From Betaproteobacteria bacterium UKL13-2 (GTDB taxonomy: Bacteria; Pseudomonadota; Gammaproteobacteria; Burkholderiales; Usitatibacteraceae): a stretch of DNA of 64,000 nt. This document shows positions 46,207 to 55,501 of the stretch, in pieces (position 1 is the stretch's first letter; each line of letters starts with the position of its first letter). The notes beneath the pieces were generated by a model. The model was given only the letters and a program-made list of their open reading frames with translations. It had not been told where the DNA came from and searched no databases. The stretch is from positions 1,359,733 to 1,423,732 of the forward strand of contig CP012157.1 of assembly GCA_001602455.1 (NCBI GenBank), in the 5' to 3' direction. A program made the position numbers and the translations under genes.

Positions 46207-46908
46207 CTATTGAACGCACTCCGCCTTTTCAATGACGATTGGCTCGAGAGGCTGTGCTTCACTAACCTGCGTGCGCGCCGTCGGAACCGCTTTTATTTTT
46301 TCGACGATGTCGATGCCATCAATGACTTTGCCAAATACCGCATAACCCCAACCGTTTGGATTTTCACCGGAAAAATTGAGGAAGTCATTGTTCTTGACAT
46401 TGATGAAGAATTGCGAGGTTGCCGAGTCTCTCACGCCGGTACGCGCCATGGCAACCGTGTAGACATCGTTCTTCAGCCCGTTGGTGGACTCGTTCTTGAT
46501 TTGTGCCTCGGTGGGCTTTTGTTTGTAGTCTTTGTCGAAGCCGCCGCCTTGGATCATGAAGTTGCCGATGACACGATGAAACACAGTGCCGTCGTAATGA
46601 CCTTTCTCAACATACTTGATGAAATTTGCAACGGAGATTGGCGCTTTTTCGCTGTCGAGCTCAAGAGTCATTGCGCCCATGGTGGTGGTGAGTTTGACTT
46701 TCACTGGGGTTCCTTTAGTTTCCGGTTTACAAAAATTGGTCTTGGCCTTATCGGCTGCTTTTTTAGGGGCGGGCTTCGCTGCGGCTGCTTTGGGTGCCGC
46801 GCTAGGTGTAGCCGATGCATTTGTCTGCCCAGACGCGTTGGCCACAATCAACATGGCGACGGTTGCGACGGAGGTTTGAATGAATCGATTGATAAGCGGA
46901 CTTTGCAT
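46207..46908 (-). CDS. ppiA: Periplasmic peptidyl-prolyl cis-trans isomerase
   Basis: A cyclophilin that speeds proline isomerisation during folding in the periplasm. The 233-residue product starts MQSPLINRFIQTSVATVAML, with a signal peptide cut near ANASGQT, then an Ala/Lys/Pro linker. The cyclophilin domain follows with GTVFHRVIGNFMIQGGGF, ARTGVRDSATSQFFINVKNN and WGYAVFGKVIDGIDIVEKI. ATG 46908 has GAGG upstream; the longer frame to 46983 lacks homology. Betaproteobacteria often encode ppiA and ppiB in tandem before lpxH; only the exported one is present here. Confidence 0.9.
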   Translation of the reverse strand: MQSPLINRFIQTSVATVAMLIVANASGQTNASATPSAAPKAAAAKPAPKKAADKAKTNFCKPETKGTPVKVKLTTTMGAMTLELDSEKAPISVANFIKYVEKGHYDGTVFHRVIGNFMIQGGGFDKDYKQKPTEAQIKNESTNGLKNDVYTVAMARTGVRDSATSQFFINVKNNDFLNFSGENPNGWGYAVFGKVIDGIDIVEKIKAVPTARTQVSEAQPLEPIVIEKAECVQ

Positions 46909-47255
46909 TTGGTTCCTCGTGCTTTGAATAATGAAATGGTGCAACAGGGCTAGCCCGCGGCACCTTCGAAAACGATCTTCCAACAGCCATCTTCACGTTG
47001 CCAATATGGGCGCGATAAAACTGCCGAGGCTCTTGTCAGTATGCGTGCTGGAAAGGCTTGTGTTCGTGGCCGAAACGCCATAATCCATTGAATTAAAAGA
47101 GTAATTTTCTCAAGACAGCAACTGCCATTCTAACATGGCTCTGAGTAAAGTAAGGCTGTACACCTCTCACGCGAGGCCTTCACCCCATCATTGCGCAAAC
47201 GGTTTGAATCCTGTTAGCGATTAGCGATTAGGGATTAGGGATTAGGGATTAAGGA
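46909..47255. other. Intergenic region with gene-fragment and heptad repeats
   Basis: These 347 bases upstream of ppiA hold a decayed copy of the 5' end of the TPR fusion gene (46993-47138) and a run of seven 7-bp repeats (47214-47262). The ppiA promoter presumably lies in or near the fragment, whose upstream part still resembles the fusion gene's own promoter region. No intact gene is seen. Confidence 0.65.
46993..47138 (-). pseudogene. 5' fragment of a TPR-fusion gene paralogue
   Basis: Bases 47021-47138 match 48996-49113 in the same orientation, covering about 55 bases of upstream sequence and 24 codons. Translation from ATG 47088 gives MDYGVSATNTSLSSTHTDKS and stops after 31 residues (46993); the fusion gene starts MNYSISPATNTSLLGAHTVK. 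The match ends abruptly after CTCGGC. I read it as what remains of a second copy. Retained promoter-like DNA may now serve ppiA. Confidence 0.75.
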
Positions 47256-47262
47256 TTAGCGC
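47214..47262. repeat. Heptanucleotide tandem repeat
   Basis: Seven 7-bp units: TTAGCGA twice, TTAGGGA three times, TTAAGGA, TTAGCGC. The last unit's TTA (47256-47258) is, on the minus strand, the stop codon TAA of the TPR fusion gene. Confidence 0.85.
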
Positions 47263-49064
47263 TTGAACGTACCGTTTTTGCTGATGATCGTGAGGTCGAC
47301 TAGGGTCGAGCCTTGGTGTCGGCCAGGCCGATAGTTCACGGTGAAGCCGCCCAAGTCGATGGTGCCGAGTTTTTCAAGTGCCGCGCGAAGAGTCTCGCGG
47401 TTCAAATCTTTGCCCGCTTTGCGGAGTCCCTCAACAAGGACTTTGGCGGCGATATAGCCTTCAAGTGAGGTGAATGAGTAGTTCGCTTCACCACCAATTC
47501 GTTGTTGATATTCGCGAACGACGGCGTGCTCAATCGACCACGGGAAGGGTACGACTTGGGAAATATGCACCCCACGCCCATCTTCGCCCAGTTGGGAGGC
47601 AAGTGCTTTGGAGCCCACGAAACTCACATTCCAAAATGCCGGGAACTGATTGGCACGACGCATTGCCTGGATAAATGCCGCACAGCTTTTATAGGCGCTA
47701 ATTTGAATCACCGCCGTCACGTTTGCTTTTGCGATCGTATCGACAGCCTTGGCGACATCGACGCTGTTTCGCTCAACCGTTGCTTTTGCGGCAACTTCCA
47801 TGCCACGCGATTTGAGCGCACGCTCCACACCGGCTAGCCCCGCTTGCCCATAGCTATCGTTTTGGTAGAACACACCAATGCGTGTGATCCCTAGTCGAAC
47901 TAAGTGCGCGATGATTGCCTCTGTTTCATGGATGTAGCTCGCACGGACATTAAAGATCAGCGGATTGTGTGGCTCACGCAGAGTCTGTGCGCCTGTCACG
48001 GCACCGACGAACGGAACCTTAGCCGCCGTGAAAAGCGGTAGCGCGGCGTTTGATGTGTTGATACCGACGTAGCCGAAGAGCGCCAGCACTTTCTGCTTTT
48101 CGATCAGTTCTTGCGTATTTGCCTTTGCCCGTTCAGCCTCGTAGCCGTCATCGAGAGTCACCAGCTTAATCTTTTTGCCGTTGACGCCACCCGCTTTATT
48201 GATCGCGTTGAAATACGCCTCGGCACCGGCGCGCATTTCTTTGCCCATCGCCTCGGCTGAGCCGCTAAGCGCCGCCGATTGGCCGATCAAAATAGTGTCT
48301 GCCTCTTTAGTTGACCCTGCTTGTTCGGTCGAATTCACGCTGCCATCGGTGGCGTGAATTACTGGGGGATCTTTGCTGACTGACGCCACAGGGGGCAACG
48401 TGGTCGTGTTAGTCGGCCCGGCCTTGGTGGTCGTGGGCGGTGGTGTCTGGGGCGATGCTGCGAGTGCGGGTGACTTCGGCGCGCTAAACATCTCCTTGAT
48501 CACGGCAAGCTTTGATTGTGCGGTGACGTTAGTTTTGTCGAGCTGTAGCGCCTTGTCATAGGCGCGCCGCGCAAGCTGAGCGTAGGTGTCGCCAAGATTT
48601 TCGTGGGCGGTGGCGTAAGCGGGGTGGGTCTGGATAGCGAGTTCGAGAGCCGCTTTCGCCTTATCATAGTTGCCCTGCCCAGCGTAGAGTACGGCTAGGT
48701 TGTTGTACGGTTCGGGCAACTCAGGGTAGTCTTCTGTCAGTCCGGTGAATATCTGAATTGCTTCAGTTATTTTCTTCTGCTCGGTGAGGATCAGGCCTTT
48801 TAGAAAACGCCCTTGAGCGTCCTTGGGCTGCACGGCCAAGCCCGCGTTCGTCTTGGCCATTGCCTGCTCTAGTTTGCCCTGCTGGTAAAGATTGCTCGCA
48901 TCCTTGAAGTCATCGGCAGGTGCCGCTGTGATGCCGAGCGAAACGGATACACATAGGAGTCCCAAAAGCATGCTGATGCGGCGCACGATACGACCGCCGA
49001 GGCGCTTGACAGTATGCGCGCCTAGGAGGCTCGTGTTCGTGGCAGGCGAAATACTATAATTCAT
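47256..49064 (-). CDS. TPR domain fused to a LivK-type binding protein
   Basis: A 602-residue exported protein of unusual design. After a signal segment (RISMLLGLLCVSVSLGITAA, about 29-50) come about four TPR units (FKDASNLYQQGKLEQAMAKT ... YATAHENLGDTYAQLARRAY), a Thr/Pro/Ala linker (about 195-245), then a type I periplasmic-binding domain of the branched-chain amino-acid family (LIGQSAALSGSAEAMGKEMR, GYVGINTSNAALPLF, RIGVFYQNDSYGQAGLAGVE). In betaproteobacteria the locus beside cysS normally holds a stand-alone TPR protein, so the binding domain looks added. Ligand unknown; no permease genes are near. It is flanked by a direct repeat of its own 5' end and its stop lies in a heptad repeat. 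Confidence 0.85.
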   Translation of the reverse strand: MNYSISPATNTSLLGAHTVKRLGGRIVRRISMLLGLLCVSVSLGITAAPADDFKDASNLYQQGKLEQAMAKTNAGLAVQPKDAQGRFLKGLILTEQKKITEAIQIFTGLTEDYPELPEPYNNLAVLYAGQGNYDKAKAALELAIQTHPAYATAHENLGDTYAQLARRAYDKALQLDKTNVTAQSKLAVIKEMFSAPKSPALAASPQTPPPTTTKAGPTNTTTLPPVASVSKDPPVIHATDGSVNSTEQAGSTKEADTILIGQSAALSGSAEAMGKEMRAGAEAYFNAINKAGGVNGKKIKLVTLDDGYEAERAKANTQELIEKQKVLALFGYVGINTSNAALPLFTAAKVPFVGAVTGAQTLREPHNPLIFNVRASYIHETEAIIAHLVRLGITRIGVFYQNDSYGQAGLAGVERALKSRGMEVAAKATVERNSVDVAKAVDTIAKANVTAVIQISAYKSCAAFIQAMRRANQFPAFWNVSFVGSKALASQLGEDGRGVHISQVVPFPWSIEHAVVREYQQRIGGEANYSFTSLEGYIAAKVLVEGLRKAGKDLNRETLRAALEKLGTIDLGGFTVNYRPGRHQGSTLVDLTIISKNGTFKR

Positions 49065-49384
49065 TGAATTGAAAGAATAATTTTTCTAAAAAAGCAACCG
49101 CAATTGTAACAAGATTGACGCCCACCATGAGAATATTGATTTGTCGCGCCGTTCGGGCCAGCGAGCCAATTTTGGTCGGCTTGTGTTGCGGCTCGATTGA
49201 GATATGCTTTTGCGCGGCATCATATGAACGATGTTGATCAAGGCGCTTGCGTTAGGCGTGCGCTGCCGTGCTTTGTTCAGTGTCATGAGCGCATCAAGCG
49301 CATTTTTGTTCATCTCATTGAAATAAGCCGTACGCCGCACAGCGATGGCGATCGACTCACAAAAATTTCTTAGCCAATTCCAAG
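49065..49384. other. Divergent intergenic region, TPR fusion / cysS
   Basis: These 320 bases separate divergent genes and must hold both promoters. The left part (to 49113) is the upstream half of the direct repeat shared with 47021-47138. A 108-codon minus-strand frame (49086-49412) runs into cysS and shows no family likeness, so I do not call it. No Shine-Dalgarno stands out before cysS. Confidence 0.5.
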
Positions 49385-50797
49385 ATGCAAACCATTTACA
49401 ACACTCTTTCACGACAAAAAGAAGTCCTCAACACGATCGAGCCCGGCAAGGTACGTATGTACTCCTGCGGTCCGACGGTTTATGATTTTTATCACATCGG
49501 TAACGCACGCACCTTTACTACATTCGACATGGTCTACCGCTGGTTAACGGCGACCGGCTACGAGGTCAACTATGTTCGCAACATTACCGATATCGATGAC
49601 AAGATCATCGAGCGTGCGAATGAAAACGGCGAGCCCATGGAGACGCTTACCGCTCGCATGACGGCGGCGATGTTTGAAGATTCCGATCGACTCAAATTGC
49701 TGCGCCCGACACATAGCCCGCGCGCCACGCAATATGTGGATGCTATGCTCGACATTATTCGTATGCTCGAAGCCAAGGGCATTGCATATCGCGCCGATCC
49801 GGTTGGCAACAGCGGCGATGTCTACTATTCGGTACGGGCGTTTCCGGAGTACGGCAAGTTGTCGCGCAAGAATCTCGACGACCTGCAAGCCGGTGAGCGC
49901 GTTGCAGTAGTGAGCGCCAAACGCGATCCGCTCGATTTTGTGCTGTGGAAAGCGGCGAAACCGAATGAACCAAAGTGGCCGTCGATTTTTGGTGATGGCC
50001 GGCCCGGCTGGCATATCGAATGTTCCGCCATGTGCCGCGAAGTACTGGGTGAAGAGATCGACATTCACGGCGGCGGCTGGGATTTGCAGTTTCCGCATCA
50101 CGAAAACGAAATCGCGCAAAGTGAAGGGGTCTTCGAGAAGGGGTCGGGCAAAAAATTTGCACGTTACTGGATGCACGCGGCATTTCTCAATGTTGACCAA
50201 GAAAAAATGTCGAAGTCGCTCGGAAATTTCTTTACCTTGCGCGAGGTATTGAATAAGTTGGATGCGGTTCAAGGCGGCGAGACGGTGCGTTTCTTCCTGA
50301 TGCGCGGTCACTACCGTAGCGAGATCAACTATTCATGGGATACGCTCGAAGATGCGCGGCAAACCTTGCTTGGGTTCTACATCGCCTTAAAAGATGTACC
50401 ACCTGCGGCCGCCGCTACCCCAACGATACTCGATTGGTCGAACCCGTATGCAGCACGATTCCGCGCGGCGCTGGAAGATGATTTCGACACACCGGCGGCT
50501 TTTGCGGTTTTGCATGAGCTGCGTCGCGAGATCAATCGCAATGCGTCCTCGGAAATGGCGGGGTTGCTTAAGGCGCTTGGTGGGACTATTGGATTGTTGC
50601 AAGATGTGCCCGAACAGTTTGTCCAAGGAGCCGCGTCGTCGGGTGTGTTGGATGTTGATGCGCTGGTGGCCGAGCGCAACGCGTCGAAGGCGGCGAAGAA
50701 CTTTGCACGCGCCGATGAGATTCGCAAACAACTTGATGCGGCCGACATTGTGCTCGAAGACAAACCGGGCGGCATCACTGAATGGCGGCGCAAGTAG
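49385..50797 (+). CDS. cysS: Cysteinyl-tRNA synthetase
   Basis: Charges tRNA-Cys; class I synthetase. The 470-residue product shows the first zinc ligand and HIGH-like motif in [20 protein letters not shown] (Cys 28), more zinc ligands in WHIECSAM and [10 protein letters not shown], and the KMSKS loop in [13 protein letters not shown] (about residue 276). The C-terminus [20 protein letters not shown] is standard. It starts the plus strand after the divergent region. The long dispersed motif copy follows its stop. Confidence 0.97.
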   Translation: MQTIYNTLSRQKEVLNTIEPGKVRMYSCGPTVYDFYHIGNARTFTTFDMVYRWLTATGYEVNYVRNITDIDDKIIERANENGEPMETLTARMTAAMFEDSDRLKLLRPTHSPRATQYVDAMLDIIRMLEAKGIAYRADPVGNSGDVYYSVRAFPEYGKLSRKNLDDLQAGERVAVVSAKRDPLDFVLWKAAKPNEPKWPSIFGDGRPGWHIECSAMCREVLGEEIDIHGGGWDLQFPHHENEIAQSEGVFEKGSGKKFARYWMHAAFLNVDQEKMSKSLGNFFTLREVLNKLDAVQGGETVRFFLMRGHYRSEINYSWDTLEDARQTLLGFYIALKDVPPAAAATPTILDWSNPYAARFRAALEDDFDTPAAFAVLHELRREINRNASSEMAGLLKALGGTIGLLQDVPEQFVQGAASSGVLDVDALVAERNASKAAKNFARADEIRKQLDAADIVLEDKPGGITEWRRK

Positions 50798-50805
50798 CGA
50801 CCCGC

Positions 50806-50843
50806 TAGCCGGAACATTTCAGGGGGCGTTCGAAAGCGGGTGA
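50806..50843 (+). repeat. Short dispersed intergenic motif, copy 4 (long form)
   Basis: TAGCCGGAACATTTCAGGGG followed by GCGTTCGAAAGCGGGTGA, closely matching 4706-4744. It lies 8 bases after the cysS stop codon, before tyrS. Confidence 0.6.
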
Positions 50844-51007
50844 GTGAGTGAACATGCAGCTCGCATCCAAGGCGGAAGTGGAAGGATGCAAATTGGTCTG
50901 CCAATCGTTCAGAAGCGACGCGGTGACTCGCCGTTCCGATTGAAGGGCGTGGAGGCAAACTCACGCCCCTGTTAAAATTCGGTCAATCCCTGACGAGTTC
51001 TCCCCCT

Positions 51008-52285
51008 ATGAGTTTTGTTTCACCCCTTCTGCAAGATTTACACGCCCGCGGCCTGATCGCGCAAACCACCGACGCGGCCGAACTCGATGCGCTGCTGCAA
51101 AAGGGGTCGATCACGCTCTACGCCGGTTTTGATCCGACAGCAGATAGCCTGCATGTTGGTTCGTTGGTGCCAGTGCTCGCGCTACGTCGCTTTCAGCAGG
51201 CGGGACACAAACCAATCGCACTAGTGGGTGGTGCCACGGGCATGATCGGTGACCCGAGTTTCAAAGCGGCCGAGCGCAAGCTGCTCACCACGGACGTGAT
51301 CAACGAGTGGGTCGCAAAGATTCGTCTGCAAGTCATGCCGTTCCTCACGTTTGAGGGCAGCAATGCGGCCATCATGACGAACAACCTTGATTGGTTTGGC
51401 AACATGGGCGCGCTCGATTTTCTGCGCGACATCGGCAAACACTTTTCGGTGAACGCCATGATCAAAAAAGAGGCGGTGCAGCAGCGCCTCGAACGTGATG
51501 ACCAAGGCATCTCGTTTACCGAGTTTGCGTACAGCTTGCTGCAAGGTTATGACTTTGCCGAGCTTTATCAGCGCCACCAGTGTGTGTTGCAAATCGGCGG
51601 CTCGGATCAGTGGGGCAATATCGTTGCCGGTACAGATTTGACGCGGCGACTTCATCGCACCCATGTGTATGGCCTGACGCTACCACTGGTGGTGAAATCC
51701 GACGGCACCAAGTTTGGTAAAACCGAATCTGGCACCATCTGGCTCGATGCCAAACGTACTTCACCCTATGCCTTCTACCAATTCTGGCTAAACACGGCTG
51801 ACGCTGACGTTTACAAGTTCATGCGTTACTTCACCTTCCTGCCAATTGGAGAAATCGCAGCAATCGAAGCGGCTGATGCAGCGCGCGAAGGCAAACGCGA
51901 CGGACAACGTGTCTTGGCCGAGCAGGTGACCGAGCTCGTTCACGGTAAGGCAGCACTTGAAGCCGCTCAGCGGATCAGCGCGAGTTTGTTTTCTGGCGAC
52001 GTCACCACGCTCAATGAGTCAGACCTAGCGCAACTCGCGCAGGACGGTATGCCGAGTACGCAGATTGATGGTACGCAAAACGGCCTCACTGATATGTTGG
52101 TCACCAGCGGCCTCGCCAAATCCAAAACCGAGGCACGCACTTTTATCACTGGTGGCAGTGTGGCCATCAACGGGGCGAAGGTCGAGGCGATTGATTACAA
52201 GATTGAGGCGGGCGAGCGATTGTTTGGGCGATACACGTTGTTGCGGCGTGGTAAGAAAAACTATAGTCTGGTTTGCTGGCAATAG
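51008..52285 (+). CDS. tyrS: Tyrosyl-tRNA synthetase
   Basis: Charges tRNA-Tyr. The 425-residue product has the class I HIGH-like motif in [20 protein letters not shown] (about residues 37-56), the tyrosine-binding region [10 protein letters not shown] and [12 protein letters not shown], a KFGKTESG version of KMSKS (about residue 235), and a C-terminal S4 RNA-binding domain ([20 protein letters not shown]). This is the usual bacterial TyrRS-Z/S4 form. A short intergenic of 210 bases separates it from cysS; the order is reported in other betaproteobacteria only loosely, so they may be separate units. Confidence 0.96.
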   Translation: MSFVSPLLQDLHARGLIAQTTDAAELDALLQKGSITLYAGFDPTADSLHVGSLVPVLALRRFQQAGHKPIALVGGATGMIGDPSFKAAERKLLTTDVINEWVAKIRLQVMPFLTFEGSNAAIMTNNLDWFGNMGALDFLRDIGKHFSVNAMIKKEAVQQRLERDDQGISFTEFAYSLLQGYDFAELYQRHQCVLQIGGSDQWGNIVAGTDLTRRLHRTHVYGLTLPLVVKSDGTKFGKTESGTIWLDAKRTSPYAFYQFWLNTADADVYKFMRYFTFLPIGEIAAIEAADAAREGKRDGQRVLAEQVTELVHGKAALEAAQRISASLFSGDVTTLNESDLAQLAQDGMPSTQIDGTQNGLTDMLVTSGLAKSKTEARTFITGGSVAINGAKVEAIDYKIEAGERLFGRYTLLRRGKKNYSLVCWQ

Positions 52286-52456
52286 CGTCTTCATTTGATC
52301 CACGAGTGAGCTGGGCACGCTGCATTGTCCCTACAATTCTCGAATCCTGCGTTCAAGGCGCAATCAGCCGAATTTACGATGCGTAGAGAATCGTAGTCGA
52401 TATACATTCGGCTAGACTAAGCGCGTGTCTCCACTCAACGCACGAAGGCAACTCAC

Positions 52457-54115
52457 TTGCGAAAACCTCTGATCACCATCGCCGCGCTTGCTCTCTGTAC
52501 CATTGGCGGCATCACAAACTGCGCCAGCGTTGCTAATGCGAGCGAAGTCAAGGCGGACAAAGACCGCATCCGTGCGCATATCCATTTTCTGGCGGACGAT
52601 CTCCTCGAAGGTCGAGAGGCAGGAACGCGTGGATTTGATATCGCGGCACGTTATGTCGCCGGCCAGTTTGCCCAGATCGGCGTTTTGCCACGCGGCAATC
52701 AATCAGGCCCGGCAAGTTATCTGCAACCCGTGCCGCTGGCGTCCTCAAAGCTGGATCAAGATTCACCGGTGTTCGAAGTCCTCCGCAAATCCGGCGTGGA
52801 GAAGCTCACCTACCTTGACGACTTTACGCTGACCAGTGGATTCAGTGAAGACACCACCGACCTGACCGCACCACTGGTCTATGTCGGTTATGGCATCGTT
52901 GCGCCGCGTTTTGGTTTGGATGACTACGCCGGGCTCGACGTCAGGGGAAAGATCGTGGTGCAGTTGTCTGGGGCACCAACCAGCATACCGTCGGAGGAGG
53001 GCGCGCATTACTCCGGCGAACACAAACGCGCCGTTGCAGCGGAGCGTGGAGCGGTGGGTGTCATCTCGCTGCAAACACCACTGTCGGAAAAGTCGTTCGC
53101 GTTTGCGCTCGCACGGCGTTACGTGCATTGGGTATCGATGACGTGGTTGGATGCGGAAGGCAAACCCGGTCGTGAATATCCGAGCATCCGCCAACGTGCT
53201 GGTCTAAGTTTGCCCGCCTCAAAAAAATTTGTTGCGGCGGCTGGCGCAAAACTGGACGATTTGATTGCCGCTGCCAACGCCAAACAGCCACCGGCGCGTT
53301 TGGATTTTGGCGTGACGGTGCGGATGTTTAGGAAAAGTCAGCGGGCGAAACTTGCCAGCAGCAATGTGGTGGGCGTAATTGAAGGCAGCGACCCGGTGTT
53401 GAAAAATGAATACGTGGTGTTTAGCGCACATCTCGATGGGCTTGGCATGGTGCCAGGCAAGCCGGGTGACAATATCTTTAATGGCGCGATGGATAACGCC
53501 TCCGGTGTGGCCGTGTTGCTCGAAATGGCGCGGATGGTTGCGTTGCAACCACAAAAGCCGAAGCGTTCGATACTGTTTATTGCGGTTACCGGCGAGGAGA
53601 AGGGGCTACTCGGCGCGGATTACTTTGCGCGCAACCCGACGGTGCCAAAAGGCGCGATGGTCGGTAATGTGAATCTCGATATGCCGGTGCTGACGTATGA
53701 CTTTGCCGATGTCATCGCGTTTGGTTCAGAACATTCAACGATGGGACCGATCGTCAAACGTGCGGTCGATAAACTGGGGGTTCAGTTGACGCCCGATCCG
53801 TGGTCGGAGAGGCGGCTGTTCACACGTTCAGATCACTACATGTTTGTGCGGCAGGGCGTGCCCTCGGTATTCCTCGTGACGGGGGTGAAATCGATGAACA
53901 AGGACGAAGATGCGTCGAAGGCGTTTGACAATTTCCTGTTGACGCACTACCACCAGTTCACCGACGATACATCACTGCCGATTAACTACAACGCGGCGGC
54001 GCGATTTGCGCAAGTCAATTTCAACATCGGGCTAGAAATTGCAAATTCGCCAGCACGGCCGAAGTGGAATGCCGGGAATTTTTTTGGTGATACGTTTGGA
54101 GGGGTATCGCCGTAG
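52457..54115 (+). CDS. Exported M28 family aminopeptidase
   Basis: A zinc aminopeptidase of the PA/M28 type. The 552-residue product has a signal peptide (RKPLITIAALALCTIGGITN, with a following Cys that is not a good lipobox), a protease-associated insert (DYAGLDVRGKIVVQLSGAPT, about 155-175), and the metal ligands His in VVFSAHLDGLGM, Asp in NGAMDNASGVAVLLEMARM, the EE pair in AVTGEEKGLLGADYF, Asp in NVNLDMPVLTYDF and His in FTRSDHYMFVRQGVPS. Start is TTG 52457 with GAAGG upstream; no nearby ATG. Probably digests peptides in the periplasm. Terminates about 40 bases before a two-hairpin repeat. Confidence 0.88.
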   Translation: MRKPLITIAALALCTIGGITNCASVANASEVKADKDRIRAHIHFLADDLLEGREAGTRGFDIAARYVAGQFAQIGVLPRGNQSGPASYLQPVPLASSKLDQDSPVFEVLRKSGVEKLTYLDDFTLTSGFSEDTTDLTAPLVYVGYGIVAPRFGLDDYAGLDVRGKIVVQLSGAPTSIPSEEGAHYSGEHKRAVAAERGAVGVISLQTPLSEKSFAFALARRYVHWVSMTWLDAEGKPGREYPSIRQRAGLSLPASKKFVAAAGAKLDDLIAAANAKQPPARLDFGVTVRMFRKSQRAKLASSNVVGVIEGSDPVLKNEYVVFSAHLDGLGMVPGKPGDNIFNGAMDNASGVAVLLEMARMVALQPQKPKRSILFIAVTGEEKGLLGADYFARNPTVPKGAMVGNVNLDMPVLTYDFADVIAFGSEHSTMGPIVKRAVDKLGVQLTPDPWSERRLFTRSDHYMFVRQGVPSVFLVTGVKSMNKDEDASKAFDNFLLTHYHQFTDDTSLPINYNAAARFAQVNFNIGLEIANSPARPKWNAGNFFGDTFGGVSP

Positions 54116-54514
54116 CGACACCAGAACGGCCAAGTGTTCAATTTGCCCGTCGGCAAAACGCCAATAAGGACGGGCATTTTCGGGGGAAAACGCTTGAAGA
54201 TGCCCGCCAATACTAGAGTTTATATCCCGGGGAAATTCTCGAAACCGTCGCGAGCGGGCGAAGTTCGTGCCGACGGGTTTGGCAAACACGGGACACGTAC
54301 CCAGTGTACGGCGAGCACCGCAGGCGCGAAATTCGCCCACGCAGCAGGTTTATAGAAGTGCCCCCCGTCGAAGTTCTAAAAACGCCGTCGCCCCAGCTTG
54401 GTTTGGTAACTGCGCTGCGACCCAGGTGGCGAACTGGATTCCAACCCGGCGCAACCCGGGGGGTTGTTCGCTCGAATGACGGCAATGTTGATATTTTTAG
54501 ATGCCCCCTTTTTT
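54116..54514. other. Intergenic region holding a two-hairpin element
   Basis: These 399 bases between convergent genes hold copy 3 of the two-hairpin element (54155-54380). The remainder has GC-rich sequence, with a second TTCTAAAAACG segment at 54373-54384, and a C5T8 run at about 54502-54515 lacking a convincing stem. No gene is seen. Confidence 0.6.
54155..54380 (-). repeat. Two-hairpin dispersed element, copy 3 (inverted)
   Basis: Bases 54236-54362 are the exact reverse complement of 34353-34479. The second hairpin differs in sequence from the others yet still pairs: CGGGCATTTTC (about 54171-54181) with GAAGATGCCCG (about 54196-54206), including one G-U pair. The outer AAAC/GTTT pairing is also kept. 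Confidence 0.85.
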
Positions 54515-55501
54515 TTATGCAACGCGCTGCTGCGCCTGCCACGCCGCGCATATCTCGCCGGCCGTGGCATTCCACACCCCGGGCTTGGACATGACATACG
54601 CTAACGCGGCTTCAACGTGTTTGATGCGATGCGGTTGTCCCATCACCCAAGCATGCAATGGGATGGAGAGAATGCGGCCACCTTGTTCGTTCGCCTCAGC
54701 CAATAGCAAGTCGCAGGCATCCATCACTTGCTCGCTCCAAGATTGCTCTGACTGAAAATTGTCGATGACCACAAAGCGGTCTTCAATTTCGGTGGAGAGG
54801 GGCATCGCGACCAGATCGCCATGCTTGGTATGAAACGCGTACGGCATATCGTCGTTCACCCAGTCGCAGAAGTACGCGATGCCGGCCGCTTTGATGAGAT
54901 CAGGTGTGTTGGGCGACTCAAGTTTTCCGGGAGACAGCCAGCCGGTTGGCGCGTTGCCGAACGCGGTGGTTAATGTATCGATACTGCGTTTGATTAGTTC
55001 TGTCTCCGCCACTTCATCGAGGTCACTCGCGTGCGCGGTGTCCATGCTCCACGAATGGGCGATCACTTCGTTGCCGCGTTCCCGAATCATTGCAGCGAGT
55101 TGCGGATAACGCTCCACCAGCAGGGCATTGATCGCAAGGGTGGGTCTCACACTGGCTTTATCAAATGCCTCAAGCAGGCGATAGACGCCAATTCGATTGC
55201 CATAATCGCGCAGCGTGTAGTGCCGCAGATCCGGGTAGGGCATGGTCATGCCACCGGGCAACTTCACTAGCTTACTAGCGGACGAAGAAGCGGGATTGAG
55301 CGGGAAATGTTCGAGGCTCAGATTCACCCACACCGCTAACTTTTTGTCGTCAGGCCAAGTTACCGGCTTGCGCTCAGTCAGCATCGACCACGCGTAGCGA
55401 TCATGATCCATGCCGTATCGACGGCTCGGATACTCAAGGTAACCATCGTCAACCGATGGGTGGGGCGAAGTCACACTTTGCGTGCTCATGCTCGTGCTCA
55501 T
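54515..55501 (-). CDS. Polysaccharide deacetylase / PuuE allantoinase-like, 1
   Basis: An NodB-homology fold protein of 328 residues. It has SRRYGMDHDRYAWSMLTERK and LAVWVNLSLEHFPLN in place of a strict TFDD motif, HYTLRDYGNRIGVYRLLEAF, ERGNEVIAHSWSMDT (histidine as in PuuE-type HSW), GWLSPGKLESPNTPDLI and IPLHAWVMGQPHRI. This pattern is that of the cofactor-independent allantoinase/uncharacterised deacetylase family, so hydrolysis of a cyclic amide or an acetamido group is plausible. It starts within the stop of the related upstream gene (ATGA) after a longer unsupported frame is trimmed. Substrate unknown. Confidence 0.8.
   Translation of the reverse strand: MSTSMSTQSVTSPHPSVDDGYLEYPSRRYGMDHDRYAWSMLTERKPVTWPDDKKLAVWVNLSLEHFPLNPASSSASKLVKLPGGMTMPYPDLRHYTLRDYGNRIGVYRLLEAFDKASVRPTLAINALLVERYPQLAAMIRERGNEVIAHSWSMDTAHASDLDEVAETELIKRSIDTLTTAFGNAPTGWLSPGKLESPNTPDLIKAAGIAYFCDWVNDDMPYAFHTKHGDLVAMPLSTEIEDRFVVIDNFQSEQSWSEQVMDACDLLLAEANEQGGRILSIPLHAWVMGQPHRIKHVEAALAYVMSKPGVWNATAGEICAAWQAQQRVA

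Noticed and set aside
47214-47262. Telomere-like TTAGGG repeats
   Set aside because: Units are 7 bp (TTAGGGA), few in number and internal to a bacterial chromosome segment; an ordinary heptad tandem repeat.
49086-49412. 108-codon minus-strand frame between the TPR fusion and cysS
   Set aside because: Overlaps the cysS start and the duplicated control region; composition and sequence give no support.
12231-54380. The three two-hairpin elements as evenly spaced markers (about 20-22 kb apart)
   Set aside because: Three points are too few to support a spacing rule; needs the whole genome.
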